A DNA stretch of 64,000 nt from Saccharopolyspora gloriosae (GTDB taxonomy: Bacteria; Actinomycetota; Actinomycetes; Mycobacteriales; Pseudonocardiaceae), in assembly GCF_022828475.1 (NCBI RefSeq), contig NZ_CP059557.1:4883470-4947469 (forward strand). The letters are read 5' to 3'. Made by a program: the position numbers and the translations under genes. Every line of letters begins with the position of its first letter. Position 1 is the first letter of the stretch. Shown here piece by piece: positions 1 through 9,182 of the stretch. The notes below the pieces were generated by a model. It did no database searches, was not told the origin of the DNA, and was given only the letters and a program-made list of their open reading frames with translations.

Positions 1-67
1 TGTCGGTCACCGTGGTACTGCCGGGCACTCGGACCTCCGGAGGGCCGGAAGTGATCTCCACGCTCAT
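1..67 (-). CDS. N-terminal fragment of an unrecognised CDS
   Basis: An ATG at 67 reading leftward opens a frame that stays open to the window edge (22 codons). The start is preceded by GGAG three bases upstream. The peptide begins MSVEITSGPPEVRVPG and then STTVTD. The phrase GSTTVTD loosely recalls the start of Asp23/Gls24-type proteins, but 22 residues are too few to assign a family. The product is unknown; the rest of the gene lies outside the window. Confidence 0.35.
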   Translation of the reverse strand, partial: MSVEITSGPPEVRVPGSTTVTD

Positions 68-332
68 CGTCTCCAGACACTACCCCCACAACCTGAACCC
101 GAATGGGCAAGACCGGTCAAGTGCGCCACTGTTCGTAGTAGCGCGCCTACCGTTCGCGCACTCCGGCGGAATCTCGACCACCCTGACGAGTGCCCGATGA
201 CGCCCACCCCGGCGTCGCCGCGCACCGTCCGGCTTCTCCCACGTTGACCCTGACGGAGCCGGGGACGCTCACGTTGCATCCGTGCGAAGAAAGCTCGACC
301 GGCCGCCGGCGCCCGAGCAGGTGATCGCCGGT

Positions 333-1268
333 TCAGACGATCGGCGCGTTCGAATCCCCGGTCCGTCGACGCGGCGAACGCATCAGCAACACCACCGACG
401 CCGCGAGCACGATGCCGGTGAGGTTCACCGCGAGCTGCGCCGTCGAAGCGAAGAAGCGGTCCCAGGCGCCCAAGGTGGCGGCCACCGCGGCGTAACCGGC
501 GGCGGGCACCGTCGTGACCGAGATGAACACGCCGACCAGCGCCCCCGACTTCGCCGAGGTCAGCGACAACATTCCCGCCGCACCGGCCAGCAACGACACG
601 ATCAGCGAGGCCCAGCCGACCTGGTAGACGAACGCCACGTGCTCGTTGTCCGCGAGCGAACCCGCGCTGAGCAACCCCAGCGCCTGACCGAGCATCGTCG
701 CGCCCACGGTGAGCACCATCGCCACCGGGAACCCCACGACCAGCGCCAGCACCGCTTGCCGCACCAGCTCCCAGCGCCGCCGGGTCACGCCGACCACGAT
801 CGCCGCCAACGGGCCGAACTCCGGACCGAGCACCATCGCGCCGACCACCGTCACCTCGGAGTCGGTGACGACGCCGACGGCGGCCAGCAGGCAGGCCAGC
901 GACAGGAAGGCCGCGAAAGTTCCGCTGAGCCGGGACTCCTCACCCGTGCGGGCGATGAGGTCGTCCCAGACGACGGCGTCCGACGCGTCGCCGGGCGCCG
1001 ACCACTCCGCCTGCTTGCCCTGTTCGGACAGCAGCGTGCCGCCGTCGGTGAGCTGCACCGCGCCCACCTCGGCGAGCTCGTCGGCGCCGATGCCGGCGAG
1101 GACGTCGTCGGCGGCCTCCCGCGCCACGTCGACCTCGATGACGTCACCCGCGGGTTCGAGCGCCGCCTGCGGGAACAGGCACAGGTGCGCGGTGCCGCGC
1201 TGCTCGCGCAACACCGCCAGCACCTGGTCGGTCCGCTCCGGTGGACTCACGATCCGCAGGTGCAGCAC
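333..1268 (-). CDS. DUF389 family membrane protein
   Basis: A 311-residue protein starting at GTG 1268. Residues 1-110 form a soluble ferredoxin-like region that begins MLHLRIVSPPERTD. Hydrophobic segments follow from about residue 114 to the C-terminus, roughly six in number. The signature VVGAMVLGPEFGPLAAI (about 141-157), with its Gly/Pro-rich membrane turn, is characteristic of DUF389. The family is a widespread bacterial membrane group without an established biochemical role; some members were once called hydrophobic domain proteins. It lies 89 bp upstream of and in the same direction as the aspS 3' end, so it may be read through from aspS. Family assignment is firm; function is unknown. 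Confidence 0.85.
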   Translation of the reverse strand: MLHLRIVSPPERTDQVLAVLREQRGTAHLCLFPQAALEPAGDVIEVDVAREAADDVLAGIGADELAEVGAVQLTDGGTLLSEQGKQAEWSAPGDASDAVVWDDLIARTGEESRLSGTFAAFLSLACLLAAVGVVTDSEVTVVGAMVLGPEFGPLAAIVVGVTRRRWELVRQAVLALVVGFPVAMVLTVGATMLGQALGLLSAGSLADNEHVAFVYQVGWASLIVSLLAGAAGMLSLTSAKSGALVGVFISVTTVPAAGYAAVAATLGAWDRFFASTAQLAVNLTGIVLAASVVLLMRSPRRRTGDSNAPIV

Positions 1269-1357
1269 GACGACCCCCGCTCGGTCTCAGAGATCATCGC
1301 GAAGCCGCTGAGGTTCCGCTGAGTGACCACCTACGCGGACAATTCGGACAGGACCCT

Positions 1358-3150
1358 TCAGTCCTGCTTCTCGGCAGGCCCCGAGTCGGTCTTCGCCGCA
1401 GGCTTCGCGTCGACGCCGGCTTCCTTGCGCTGGGCGGCCGTGATCGGTGCCGGAGCGCTGGTCAACGGGTCGAAGCCGCCGCCGCTCTTCGGGAAGGCGA
1501 TGACCTCGCGCAGCGAGTCCGCCCCGGCCAGCAGCATGACGATCCGGTCCCAGCCGAAGGCGATGCCGCCGTGCGGAGGAGCGCCGAACTTGAACGCTTC
1601 CAGCAGGAAGCCGAACTTCTCCTGCGCCTGCTCCTCGGAGATGCCCAGCACCGAGAACACCCGCTCCTGCACGTCGCCGCGGTGCACGCGGATGGAACCG
1701 CCACCGATCTCGTTGCCGTTGCAGACGATGTCGTAGGCCCAGGCCAGTGCGTTCTCCGGATCCTGGTCGAAGTCATCGGCCCAGTCCGCGTTGGGGCGGT
1801 GAACGGGTGGTGCACCGCGGTCCAGCGCCCGGTGCCGACGGCGACGTCGTCGGTGTCGGCGATGGACTCGAACATCGGCGCGTCCACCACCCACACGAAC
1901 GACCACGCGTCGTGGTCGATGAGTCCGCAGCGCTCGCCGATCTCCAGCCGGGCCGCGCCCAGCAGTGCCCGCGAGGGGGCGCGCTCACCGGCACCGAAGA
2001 AGACGCAGTCACCGGGTGCCGCGCCGACGGCCTTGACCAGACCTTCGCGCTCGGCCTCGGAGAGGTTCTTCGCGACCGGGCCGGACAGCGTGCCGTCCTC
2101 GCCCACCAGCACGTAGGCGAGGCCCTTCGCGCCGCGCTGCTTCGCCCAGTCCTGCCAGGCGTCGAGCTGGCGCCGCGGCTGGCTCGCGCCACCGGGCATG
2201 ACGACCGCGCCCACGTACGGCGCGCGGAACACCCGGAAGGGGGTGTCCTTGAAGTATTCGGTGAGCTCGGTGAGCTCCAGCCCGAACCGCAGGTCGGGCT
2301 TGTCGCTGCCGTAGCGGGCCATCGCGTCGGCGTAGGTGATCCGCGGGATCGGGCGAGGGATCTCGTGCCCGATCAGCTTCCACAGCCCGGCGATGATCTG
2401 CTCACCGAGTTCGATCACGTCGTCCTGCTCGACGAAGCTCATCTCGATGTCGAGCTGGGTGAACTCCGGCTGCCGGTCGGCCCGGAAGTCCTCGTCCCGG
2501 TAGCAGCGCGCGATCTGGAAGTAGCGCTCCATGCCGCCGACCATCAGCAGCTGCTTGAACAGCTGCGGGGACTGCGGCAGCGCGTACCAGCTGCCCGGCT
2601 GCAACCGCGCGGGCACCAGGAAGTCGCGGGCGCCTTCCGGGGTGGAGCGGGTCATGGTCGGCGTCTCGATCTCGACGAAGTCCCGCTCGTGCAGCACCTC
2701 GCGGGCGACCCGGTTGACGTCGCTGCGCAGCCGCAGGGTCTTGGCCGGTCCGGCGCGGCGCAGGTCCAGGTAGCGGTGCTTGAGCCGGATCTCTTCGCCG
2801 ACTTCGAGGTGCTCGTCCAGCGGGAACGGCAGCGGCGCGGCCTCGGAGAGCACTTCGAGCTCGGTGGCGTAGACCTCGATCTCGCCGGTGCCGATCTCGG
2901 TGTTCTCGTTGCCCTCGGGGCGGCGCACGACGTCACCGGTGATGCGGACGCAGAACTCCGCCCGCAGCCGGTGGGCGCGCTCGGCCATCTCGCCTTCGCG
3001 GAAGACCACCTGGGCGACACCGGAAGCGTCACGGAGATCAATGAAGATCACTCCACCGTGATCGCGGCGGCGCGCAACCCAGCCTGCCAAGGTGACGGAC
3101 TGCCCTGCATGACCGGCGCGAAGCGATCCGGCCTCATGCGTGCGCATCAC
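1358..3150 (-). CDS. aspS: Aspartyl-tRNA synthetase, frameshifted
   Basis: Class IIb enzyme that charges tRNA-Asp (possibly also tRNA-Asn in actinobacteria lacking AsnRS). The N-terminal OB fold ([20 protein letters not shown]), the motif 2 region ([21 protein letters not shown]) and the bacterial insertion are intact in one frame. That frame loses homology after HHPFTAP. Homology resumes one frame over with [18 protein letters not shown], then [14 protein letters not shown] and motif 3 ([12 protein letters not shown]). Adding one base to the G run at 1793-1796 restores a 597-residue protein of normal length. GTG 3150 is chosen over ATG 3147 because GAGGAG lies 10 nt upstream. Without the correction the product would lack motif 3 and be dead, so a sequence error is the likeliest explanation for this essential gene. 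Confidence 0.9.
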
Positions 3151-3601
3151 GGGTACTGAGCTCCTCTTCAAGTTCAAGTCGGCTGGCGACGACTGCGGTA
3201 GGGCGTCCGCCAGGGTGCACAACTCGGCGTGGAGGTGCTCGTCCTGCGTGGACGCAATGGGAGGCCAAGGCTATCCAACGAGGCCGGGGCGGCGTCCAGC
3301 AGGTTTCCGCGCGGCGTGTTCGCCGCCGGGAAACCGATCGGAGTTACGGAGCCGGTGGATTCAAGCCGCCGCGCGACTTCGGTGAAGTGGTTTCAGGGCC
3401 ACAAAGGACTCGCCCACCCGATCACCTCGCCCGCATCTCGATGTCAAGAGAGCCAGTGGAGCAAAAGAGCGGCTCCTGACGGAAAGCCCGCGAATTCATC
3501 TCACACTTTAGTAGGTGGCGGGAACCGAAACTTGATCGTTGCGCGCCAGACTCTCACTCATTAGCGTAAGGCCCCGAGTTCGGCGGACACGAGGAGTAAC
3601 C
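3151..3601. other. Intergenic region with a possible promoter
   Basis: 451 bp between the divergent aspS and HTH genes. Short open frames exist but none resembles a protein family or has a ribosome site with good codon use. The only patterned element is TTGCGC at 3539-3544, a 17-bp spacer, and TAGCGT at 3562-3567, which fits a SigA-type promoter reading toward the gene at 3602. No hairpin terminator or RNA gene was recognised. Confidence 0.4.
3539..3567 (+). promoter_or_regulatory. Candidate sigma-70 type promoter
   Basis: TTGCGC (-35) and TAGCGT (-10) are separated by 17 bp. The -10 ends 34 bp before the ATG at 3602. Hexamer agreement with the actinobacterial consensus is moderate, so this is a prediction from spacing and sequence only. 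Confidence 0.35.
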
Positions 3602-4618
3602 ATGACCGGTCCGAAGACCGACATCCGTTCCATGTCGCGCACTGCCGTCCGAAGCGACCCGGCGCAGGTCTCACCCGAGCTCGCCGAACTTCTGCGAACC
3701 GGCCCGTTCGAGGTGGCCCTGCGGGCGGCGATCCGCTCCAGCCGACTGAGCCTGGAACGGATCCAGCACCGATTGCAAGCCCGCGGAACACCGGTGAGCA
3801 TCACGGCGCTGAGCTACTGGCAGTCCGGACGCCGACGACCGGAACGCCCGGATTCGCTGCTGGCGTTGCAGCAGCTGGAGAACGTCCTCGGCGTTCCGGA
3901 CTGCGCGCTGTCGGCGCTGCTCGGGCCGCCGCGGCCGCGCGGCCGCACCAGGCAGGCCGCGCACGACGCACCGCCGTTGAGCGAGCTGTGGTCGGAGAAC
4001 GAGTCCGCGGTGGAACTGCTCACCCGGATCGACACCAGCCACGACAGCAAGCTGACCCGGCTCTCGCAGCACGATGTGGTGCACATCGACGCCTACGGCG
4101 ATCAGCGCATGGTGCGCGCGAGCAAGCTGGTGCGCGCCGAGGCCAACGGCGCGGACCGCTGGGTGGTGATGTTCGACGGCGCCTCGACCAGTCCGGTGTC
4201 GCCGACGATCCGGCCGCTGCGGTCCTGCCGCATCGGACAGGTCCTCACCGACCACGCACGGGACGTGATCGTCGCCGAGCTGCTGTTCGACCGTCCGCTG
4301 GAGCGCGGCGAGACGATGCTGCTGGAGTACGAGATCTCCGACATGCCCACCGGCGCGAACGAGCCGGAGCACACCTTCTGCCGGCTGTTCCGGCTGCCGG
4401 TGCGCCAGTACGTGGTGGAGCTCGAGTTCGACCCGGCCTGCCCGCCGGAGCACGTGGAGAGCTTCGTGGGCGATTCGGCGGCGAACGAGACCGCGCAGCC
4501 CAAGCCCTTGTCGTTGGACCGGCACGCGCGCACGCACGCGGTCACGCTCGACTTCGGCATGGGCGTGTTCGGCGTCCGCTGGCAGCCGTCGCATCGCGCA
4601 CTGCTCGACGGGCACTGA
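3602..4618 (+). CDS. Actinobacterial helix-turn-helix protein
   Basis: A 338-residue soluble protein beginning MTGPKTDIRSMSR, with AGGAG five bases before the ATG. Residues about 25-95 contain a helix-turn-helix-like segment (SLERIQHRLQARGTPVSITA then LSYWQSGRRRPER and a helix LLALQQLENVLGV), similar to Xre-type DNA-binding regions of conserved actinomycete proteins. The C-terminal 220 residues form a separate domain rich in beta-strand patterns, with no motif I can name. A DNA-binding regulatory role is inferred from the N-terminus alone. It is divergent from aspS with no obvious partner gene. Confidence 0.7.
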   Translation: MTGPKTDIRSMSRTAVRSDPAQVSPELAELLRTGPFEVALRAAIRSSRLSLERIQHRLQARGTPVSITALSYWQSGRRRPERPDSLLALQQLENVLGVPDCALSALLGPPRPRGRTRQAAHDAPPLSELWSENESAVELLTRIDTSHDSKLTRLSQHDVVHIDAYGDQRMVRASKLVRAEANGADRWVVMFDGASTSPVSPTIRPLRSCRIGQVLTDHARDVIVAELLFDRPLERGETMLLEYEISDMPTGANEPEHTFCRLFRLPVRQYVVELEFDPACPPEHVESFVGDSAANETAQPKPLSLDRHARTHAVTLDFGMGVFGVRWQPSHRALLDGH

Positions 4619-5046
4619 TCGACCAGGCACTGCTCGGGAACGCACCGGTCCGACGGCCACCGGCCGGACGGGCACGGGACGAACGGACACCGGCCGAACA
4701 GGCACCGACCGAACGAGCGCCGGGCGGCGCACGCGTCTTCGCCGCCGGTCGCTCGAAGCCCGAACCGGAGCCATTACTCCATCAGGGGAAGCCAATCCGA
4801 CACCCAGAGTAGTCGCACACGACTGCGAATGAATCGGCGACCTGCGGTTTCGGCGACTGTCGCACATAGTTCACGCGAAAGAAATTTGCGCTCGATTACT
4901 ACTTTAGTCGGTATTTCGACAACGGTTTTCAGTACGGATTCCGCGGCGTCCGAAAAACGCCTCCGCCACTTCGGATTCCGCGAGTGCAATCCCGGCCCGA
5001 ATCACGCGCCCGCCGATTCCGCCGCCGACCGACCGAACCTCCGCGA
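4619..5046. other. Convergent intergenic region, no gene seen
   Basis: 428 bp between two convergent genes. The stretch 4840-4960 is noticeably more AT-rich than the surroundings (for example GAAAGAAATTTGCG near 4876), which is unusual in this window. No family-like reading frame, perfect hairpin terminator or RNA gene was found. Confidence 0.4.
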
Positions 5047-6108
5047 TCACAGCAGCGCGAGCTGTCCGGAGCCATCCGACGCTCGCTCGGCGGCTCCGGC
5101 CGCCTGCCGGAAACCCGCCTCCGGCCGTTCCGCGCGCATGCCGTGCCGCACCTGCGCGGCGCGCACGCGCTCGACCACACCGTCCTGATACGACTTCGGC
5201 GCGTAGGCGCCGTTGCGGTAAAGCCGCTCGTACAGCGGCAGCAGCTCAGGCCGGTCCCGGCTCAGCCAGGCGTGATACCACTCCCGCGCACCCGGCCTCA
5301 GGTGCAGCACCAGCGGCGTGATGCTCGTGGCACCCGCATCCACCAAGGTCGCCACGGTCTCGTCCAGCTGCTCCGGCGCATCGCTGAGGCCCGGCAGGAT
5401 CGGCGCCATCATCACAGAGCACCCCACGCCCGCGTCGGTCAGCCGCCGCACCACGTCCACCCGCCGCAGCGGAGCGGGCGCCCCCGGCTCCACCGCCCGC
5501 CACACCTGTTCCTGCAGCGAACCGATCGACACCGCCACGGAGACCGGAGCGACCTCGGCCGCCTGCCGCAACAGGTCCAGGTCGCGCAAGATCAGCGTGC
5601 CCTTGGTCAGCACGGAGAACGGGTTCGCCCGATCCCGCAGGGCGGCGATGATCTCCCGCATCAGGCCGTACTTCCCCTCCGCGCGCTGGTACGGGTCGGT
5701 GTTGGTGCCCATCGCGACGGCCTCGCCCGTCCAGCGCGGATGCGCCAACTCCCGCCGGACCAGTGCTCCGGCGTTGACCTTGACCACGATCTTGCTGTCG
5801 AAGTCGTGCCCGGAATCGAGGTCGAGGTACGTGTGCGTGCTGCGCGCGAAGCAGTACCGGCAGGCGTGGGAGCAACCTCGATACGGGTTGATCGTCCAGC
5901 GGAACGGCACTCCGGAGCCGCCGGGCACACGGTTGATGATCGATTTCGCCTGGACCTCGATCGCCAGCGCGTCCTCGGTGCCCGCGGCGACCGGCCCCGG
6001 TCCCGGCTCGGCCAGCCCCGCCCTGCCGCTCCCGCGCGCGGGCGCGTCGAGGGCCAGCGGCAGCGGTTGCTCGCGCTCGTTCGAAACCCGCTGGTTCTCC
6101 CATCGCAT
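5047..6108 (-). CDS. Rv2578c-type radical SAM protein
   Basis: A 353-residue protein of the actinobacterial Rv2578c family. The radical-SAM cluster motif CSHACRYC (cysteines about 79, 83, 86) follows TINPYRG, and the family-typical TNTDPYQRAEGKYGLM, SVLTKGTLILRDL and SVAVSIGSLQ blocks follow in order. It would bind a [4Fe-4S] cluster and cleave SAM; the substrate of the family is not known, although spore photoproduct-lyase-like similarity has been noted. ATG 6108 (MRWENQRVSN) is chosen because family members begin MRW. No clear Shine-Dalgarno is visible. The position between aspS and hisS is shared with mycobacteria. Confidence 0.85.
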   Translation of the reverse strand: MRWENQRVSNEREQPLPLALDAPARGSGRAGLAEPGPGPVAAGTEDALAIEVQAKSIINRVPGGSGVPFRWTINPYRGCSHACRYCFARSTHTYLDLDSGHDFDSKIVVKVNAGALVRRELAHPRWTGEAVAMGTNTDPYQRAEGKYGLMREIIAALRDRANPFSVLTKGTLILRDLDLLRQAAEVAPVSVAVSIGSLQEQVWRAVEPGAPAPLRRVDVVRRLTDAGVGCSVMMAPILPGLSDAPEQLDETVATLVDAGATSITPLVLHLRPGAREWYHAWLSRDRPELLPLYERLYRNGAYAPKSYQDGVVERVRAAQVRHGMRAERPEAGFRQAAGAAERASDGSGQLALL

Positions 6109-6253
6109 CCATCGAGTCGAACACACTTTCGACCAACTGTCCAGCGGGCTCACCCCAGGACGTCTCCACGAGGTGATCGCCGTCGGCGTTGACACGCATG
6201 GCCGGTACGGCGCGGTCTGTTGGTCGCGCCGAGCCGCTCGCGCGAGGACCCGA

Positions 6254-7057
6254 TCACGCCGAGGTGGGCGCCCAGGCGCGGGCGGCCCGCGTGAACTCCG
6301 CGAGCGCGGGATGCGCGGGCGTGCCGCTCGGCCAGCCCAGCACAAGACGGGTGGGAGGCATGTCCGATACGGGCACCACCGCCACGGTCGCGCTCGGTCT
6401 CGCGATGCCGCTGGAGCCGATGACGGTGATGAGCCGGCCGAGAGGGACGCTGTCGAAGATCTCGTCCAGGGTCTGCGGCGGACACGCGGGCTCGAAGGCC
6501 TGCTCTTGGCGGAGTTCTTCCGACGTCACGCTCACCTCCTGGGACAGGCGGTGACCGGCAGGCACCAGGGCGACCGGCATCTCCTCGGCGAGGTCGATCG
6601 TGCGCAGATCCGTCAGGTCGTCGGATCCGACGCACAACACGGCGATGTCAGCGGTCCCTTCGTGCAGCGCCGCAGGCTGATCGTGGGTGAAGACGATCTC
6701 GGGCGGGTCCCCCTCGTAGCCGTGGATCAATTCGGAGAGCAGACCGGCCCCTGTCCCTGGCCGGACCGCGATGGTGAACGGCCCAGGCCGCGCGGCCTGC
6801 CGGGTGCGACGCACCGCCGTGTCCATGGTGTCCAGTGCCCGTCTTCCTTCCCGCAGGAAGACGGCTCCGGCGGCGGTGAGCTCGACCCGCCGGCTGGTTC
6901 GCTCGAACAGAGCGACGCCGATGCGCCGCTCCAGCCGGGCGATGGCCCGGGAAAGAGGAGGTTGCGCCATGCCCAACCGTTCGGCGGCCCTGCCGAAGTG
7001 CAACTCCTCGGCGACGGCGATGAAGTAGGCGAGCTCGCGCGTCTCCAACCGATCCAT
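6254..7057 (-). CDS. LysR-family transcriptional regulator
   Basis: A 267-residue protein beginning MDRLETRELAYFIAVAEELH, the standard LysR N-terminus. The winged HTH spans about residues 1-60 (HFGRAAERLGMAQPPLSRA then ARLERRIGVALFERTSR). The effector-binding domain runs from about residue 90 to 260. It is divergent from the SnoaL-like gene at 7155, the classical arrangement for a LysR regulator and its target. A palindrome ATACC-N5-GGTAT (7056-7070) overlaps its own start codon, suggesting autoregulation. The effector is unknown. Confidence 0.9.
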   Translation of the reverse strand: MDRLETRELAYFIAVAEELHFGRAAERLGMAQPPLSRAIARLERRIGVALFERTSRRVELTAAGAVFLREGRRALDTMDTAVRRTRQAARPGPFTIAVRPGTGAGLLSELIHGYEGDPPEIVFTHDQPAALHEGTADIAVLCVGSDDLTDLRTIDLAEEMPVALVPAGHRLSQEVSVTSEELRQEQAFEPACPPQTLDEIFDSVPLGRLITVIGSSGIARPSATVAVVPVSDMPPTRLVLGWPSGTPAHPALAEFTRAARAWAPTSA

Positions 7058-7070
7058 ACCGCCAGGGTAT
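7056..7070. promoter_or_regulatory. Candidate LysR box
   Basis: ATACCGCCAGGGTAT is an interrupted palindrome (ATACC, 5-bp spacer, GGTAT) of the T-N11-A type bound by LysR proteins. It covers the LysR start codon and lies 85 bp before the SnoaL-like ATG, a placement suited to autorepression plus divergent control. Binding is inferred. Confidence 0.4.
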
Positions 7071-7154
7071 CGCCGGGTACTCCATTCGTCATGGCTCCCA
7101 ACCCCGTGACCTGGTGACATCGATACCGGACACCACGAAGGGAGCCCCGAAACC

Positions 7155-7647
7155 ATGAGCGAGCAACGCCGCGTTCAAGAAGTGCTGGCGCGCTACGTCC
7201 GCGCCACCGACCAGCGAAACGGCAAAGCTCAAGGCGCGCTGTTCACGGCCGACGCCACCGTCCAGATCTACGCCAAGACCGGACCGGACGGCTACGAGAA
7301 GGTCGGCGAACCCGTCCGCGGCGGTGCCGGCGTCGAGTACGCGGTCAACAACTTCATGGCTCCCCACCCCGAAGGCGGTTCCAGCCACCACACCACGTCG
7401 GATCACATCATCGAGATCGACGGCGATCACGCCCACCTCAACGCCCAGTTCATCGTCTTCGAGGTCCGCGCCTTGACCCGCCCTGCGGAGGGCAGGCAGG
7501 CAGGCAGGAGCCGCCGGAGCACAGGCGGCGGTCCACCCCATCGAGTCCGGGTACTACGACACGGACCTGCGACGCACGGACGGCGAATGGAAGATCACCC
7601 ACCACCGAGTTCTGATGGACATGCCCGTGGCGCTCGCGGAGACCTGA
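7155..7647 (+). pseudogene. SnoaL-like/NTF2-fold protein, out of frame
   Basis: The first 112 codons encode the N-terminal part of a SnoaL-like protein (SEQRRVQEVLARYVRATDQR ... HHTTSDHIIEIDGDHAHLNA). The remainder (HPIESGYYDTDLRRTDGEW, then KITHHRVLMDMPVALAET and TGA at 7645-7647) is one frame over. The break is a tetranucleotide repeat, GGCA x4 at 7491-7506. Removing one unit, or adding two, joins both halves into a protein of about 162 residues, a normal family length. As written, translation would run on in the wrong frame to 7733. This may be a sequencing slip, a real mutation, or copy-number switching. The fold serves small-molecule hydrolases, isomerases and sensors; the substrate is unknown. 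Confidence 0.75.
7491..7508 (+). repeat. GGCA tetranucleotide repeat in coding region
   Basis: Four perfect GGCA units plus a trailing GG inside the SnoaL-like gene. Because the unit is 4 bp, each gain or loss changes the reading frame. The present copy number places the conserved C-terminus out of frame; three or six copies would restore it. Confidence 0.85.
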
Positions 7648-7658
7648 GCGACCTCCAC

Positions 7659-7712
7659 CGACGGCAGCAGAGCGCCCGCCCCCACGAACACCAGGCGGGC
7701 GCTCCGCCGTCG
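7659..7712. terminator. Bidirectional hairpin terminator candidate
   Basis: AGCGCCCGCC (7671-7680) pairs with GGCGGGCGCT (7694-7703) across a 13-nt loop. An outer CGACGG/CCGTCG pair (7659-7664 and 7707-7712) extends the stem. It lies between two convergent genes and has no U-tract, as usual in high-GC actinobacteria. Confidence 0.65.
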
Positions 7713-7760
7713 GCTCGTTCCACTGAGCCATAGGTGGTTGACGTCAGCATTGGAAGCAGG

Positions 7761-9182
7761 TCAGCCGCGCGCCCCCAGGTAGCGCAGGGCCGCCCGAGCC
7801 GCGTGCGCTCCGCACATGCCATGCGCGCCCGGACCGGGCGGTGTTGCGGCCGAGCAGAGGAAGACGCCCGGCACGCCGGCGCTGTAGGGGTTCAACGCGG
7901 TACGAGGTCCCAGGATCAACTGGGACGCGTCCTTGGCGCCCGTGAGGATGTCTCCGCCGACGAAGTTCGGGTTGTGCATCGCCATGTCCGTTGTGGTGCG
8001 GACCGCCTTGCCCACGATTCGGCCGCGGAAGCCGGGGGCGAAACGCTCGATCTGGCCGATGATCAGCTCGGTTGCGTCTCCGGTGTAGCCGTTCGGAACG
8101 TGCGCGTACGTCCACACCGGGTGAACGTCGCCGACCGATCGCGCGGGGTCGGCGAGGTACTGCTGACCGACGAGGACGAACGGGCGTTCGGGCAGGCGCC
8201 CGGCAGAAACGTCCCGTTCCGCCGAGGCGATCTCGGGGAGACCACCGCCCACGTGGACCGTGCCGGCCCGACGAGCGTCCGCGTTGAGCCAGGGCACGCC
8301 CCCGTCGACGGCGAAATCCACTTTGAAGGTGCCCGGGCCGTGGCGGAATCGCCGGTAAGCACGCGCTATCCGTCGCGGCAGCCGGTCACCCAGGATTTCA
8401 GCGACCGCCCCGGGCGCGAGGTCGAACAAGATCACCTCTGCCGCCGGCAGCTCCGAAGCCTTCTTGACGGTGACGCCCGTTTCGATCTTGCCGCCGAGCT
8501 CGGTGAGCAGGGCCGCGAGCGCCGCGGTGATCGACTGCGATCCCCCGGCCGCGACGGGCCAGCCGTACCGGTGCCCCGCCGTCAGGATGCCCAGGCCGAT
8601 GGCCGAGCTGAGCGGCCGGTGCAGTGGCTGGAAGGCATGGGCCGCGACGCCGGCGAACAGCGCTCTGGCGCGTTCCGTGGCGAAACAGCGAGCGAGCAAC
8701 GATGCGGGAAGGAGGGTGGGCACGCCGAACCGCGCCAACCGCAACGGGTGCTTCGGCAACCGCAGCATCGGCCCGGTGATGTCCTCGGCCAACGAGTCGT
8801 AACCAGCCGAGGGGCGCTCGAAGAGCAACTGCCAGCGGCGTCCGTCCGCGCCGAGCCCCCTGGCGGTTCGCGCTACCGTCCGCCACAGCACTCCGGCATC
8901 GCCGTTGTCCAGCGGATGCACGCAGTCGATTTCCGGCCACCGCCACGACAGGCCGTGGCGTTCCAGGCCGAGGCCGTTGAGGAATTCCGAACCGGCGGCC
9001 ATGGGGTGGAACGCCGAGCAGTGGTCGTGCAGCAGCCCCGGCAGGATCGCCTCGCCGGAGCGCGTGCCGCCGCCGACCTCCGCGGCGGCTTCCAGCACCG
9101 TGACCTGCACTCCGGCCTTGGCCAGCGCCACCGCGGCGGCGAGCCCGTTCGGCCCGCCGCCCACCACCACTGCGGTGCTCAT
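7761..9182 (-). CDS. Phytoene-desaturase-like FAD oxidoreductase
   Basis: A 473-residue flavoprotein of the phytoene desaturase/amine oxidase superfamily. It starts MSTAVVVGGGPNGLAAAVAL with the dinucleotide-binding GGGPNG at residues 8-13, followed by the FAD ribose-binding acid (VLEAAAEVGGGTRS). Its C-terminal block CSAATPPGPGAHGMCGAHAA is the typical second FAD contact of this superfamily. Its ATG overlaps the stop of the upstream DUF3556 gene as ATGA (9179-9182), so the two are translationally coupled. With the acyl-CoA ligase two genes upstream it probably oxidises or reduces a lipid or isoprenoid-like substrate; the substrate cannot be read from sequence. Confidence 0.85.
   Translation of the reverse strand: MSTAVVVGGGPNGLAAAVALAKAGVQVTVLEAAAEVGGGTRSGEAILPGLLHDHCSAFHPMAAGSEFLNGLGLERHGLSWRWPEIDCVHPLDNGDAGVLWRTVARTARGLGADGRRWQLLFERPSAGYDSLAEDITGPMLRLPKHPLRLARFGVPTLLPASLLARCFATERARALFAGVAAHAFQPLHRPLSSAIGLGILTAGHRYGWPVAAGGSQSITAALAALLTELGGKIETGVTVKKASELPAAEVILFDLAPGAVAEILGDRLPRRIARAYRRFRHGPGTFKVDFAVDGGVPWLNADARRAGTVHVGGGLPEIASAERDVSAGRLPERPFVLVGQQYLADPARSVGDVHPVWTYAHVPNGYTGDATELIIGQIERFAPGFRGRIVGKAVRTTTDMAMHNPNFVGGDILTGAKDASQLILGPRTALNPYSAGVPGVFLCSAATPPGPGAHGMCGAHAARAALRYLGARG

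Noticed and set aside
282-1322. Long plus-strand reading frame opposite the DUF389 gene
   Set aside because: Arg/His-rich composition typical of antisense frames in high-GC DNA; no family similarity, and the opposite strand encodes a convincing membrane protein.
1747-3159. 470-codon plus-strand frame opposite aspS
   Set aside because: Mirror frame of a GC-rich gene; low-complexity composition and no domain.
3229-3564. 111-codon plus-strand frame in the aspS upstream region
   Set aside because: It overlaps the probable promoters, has poor codon bias and matches no family I recognise.
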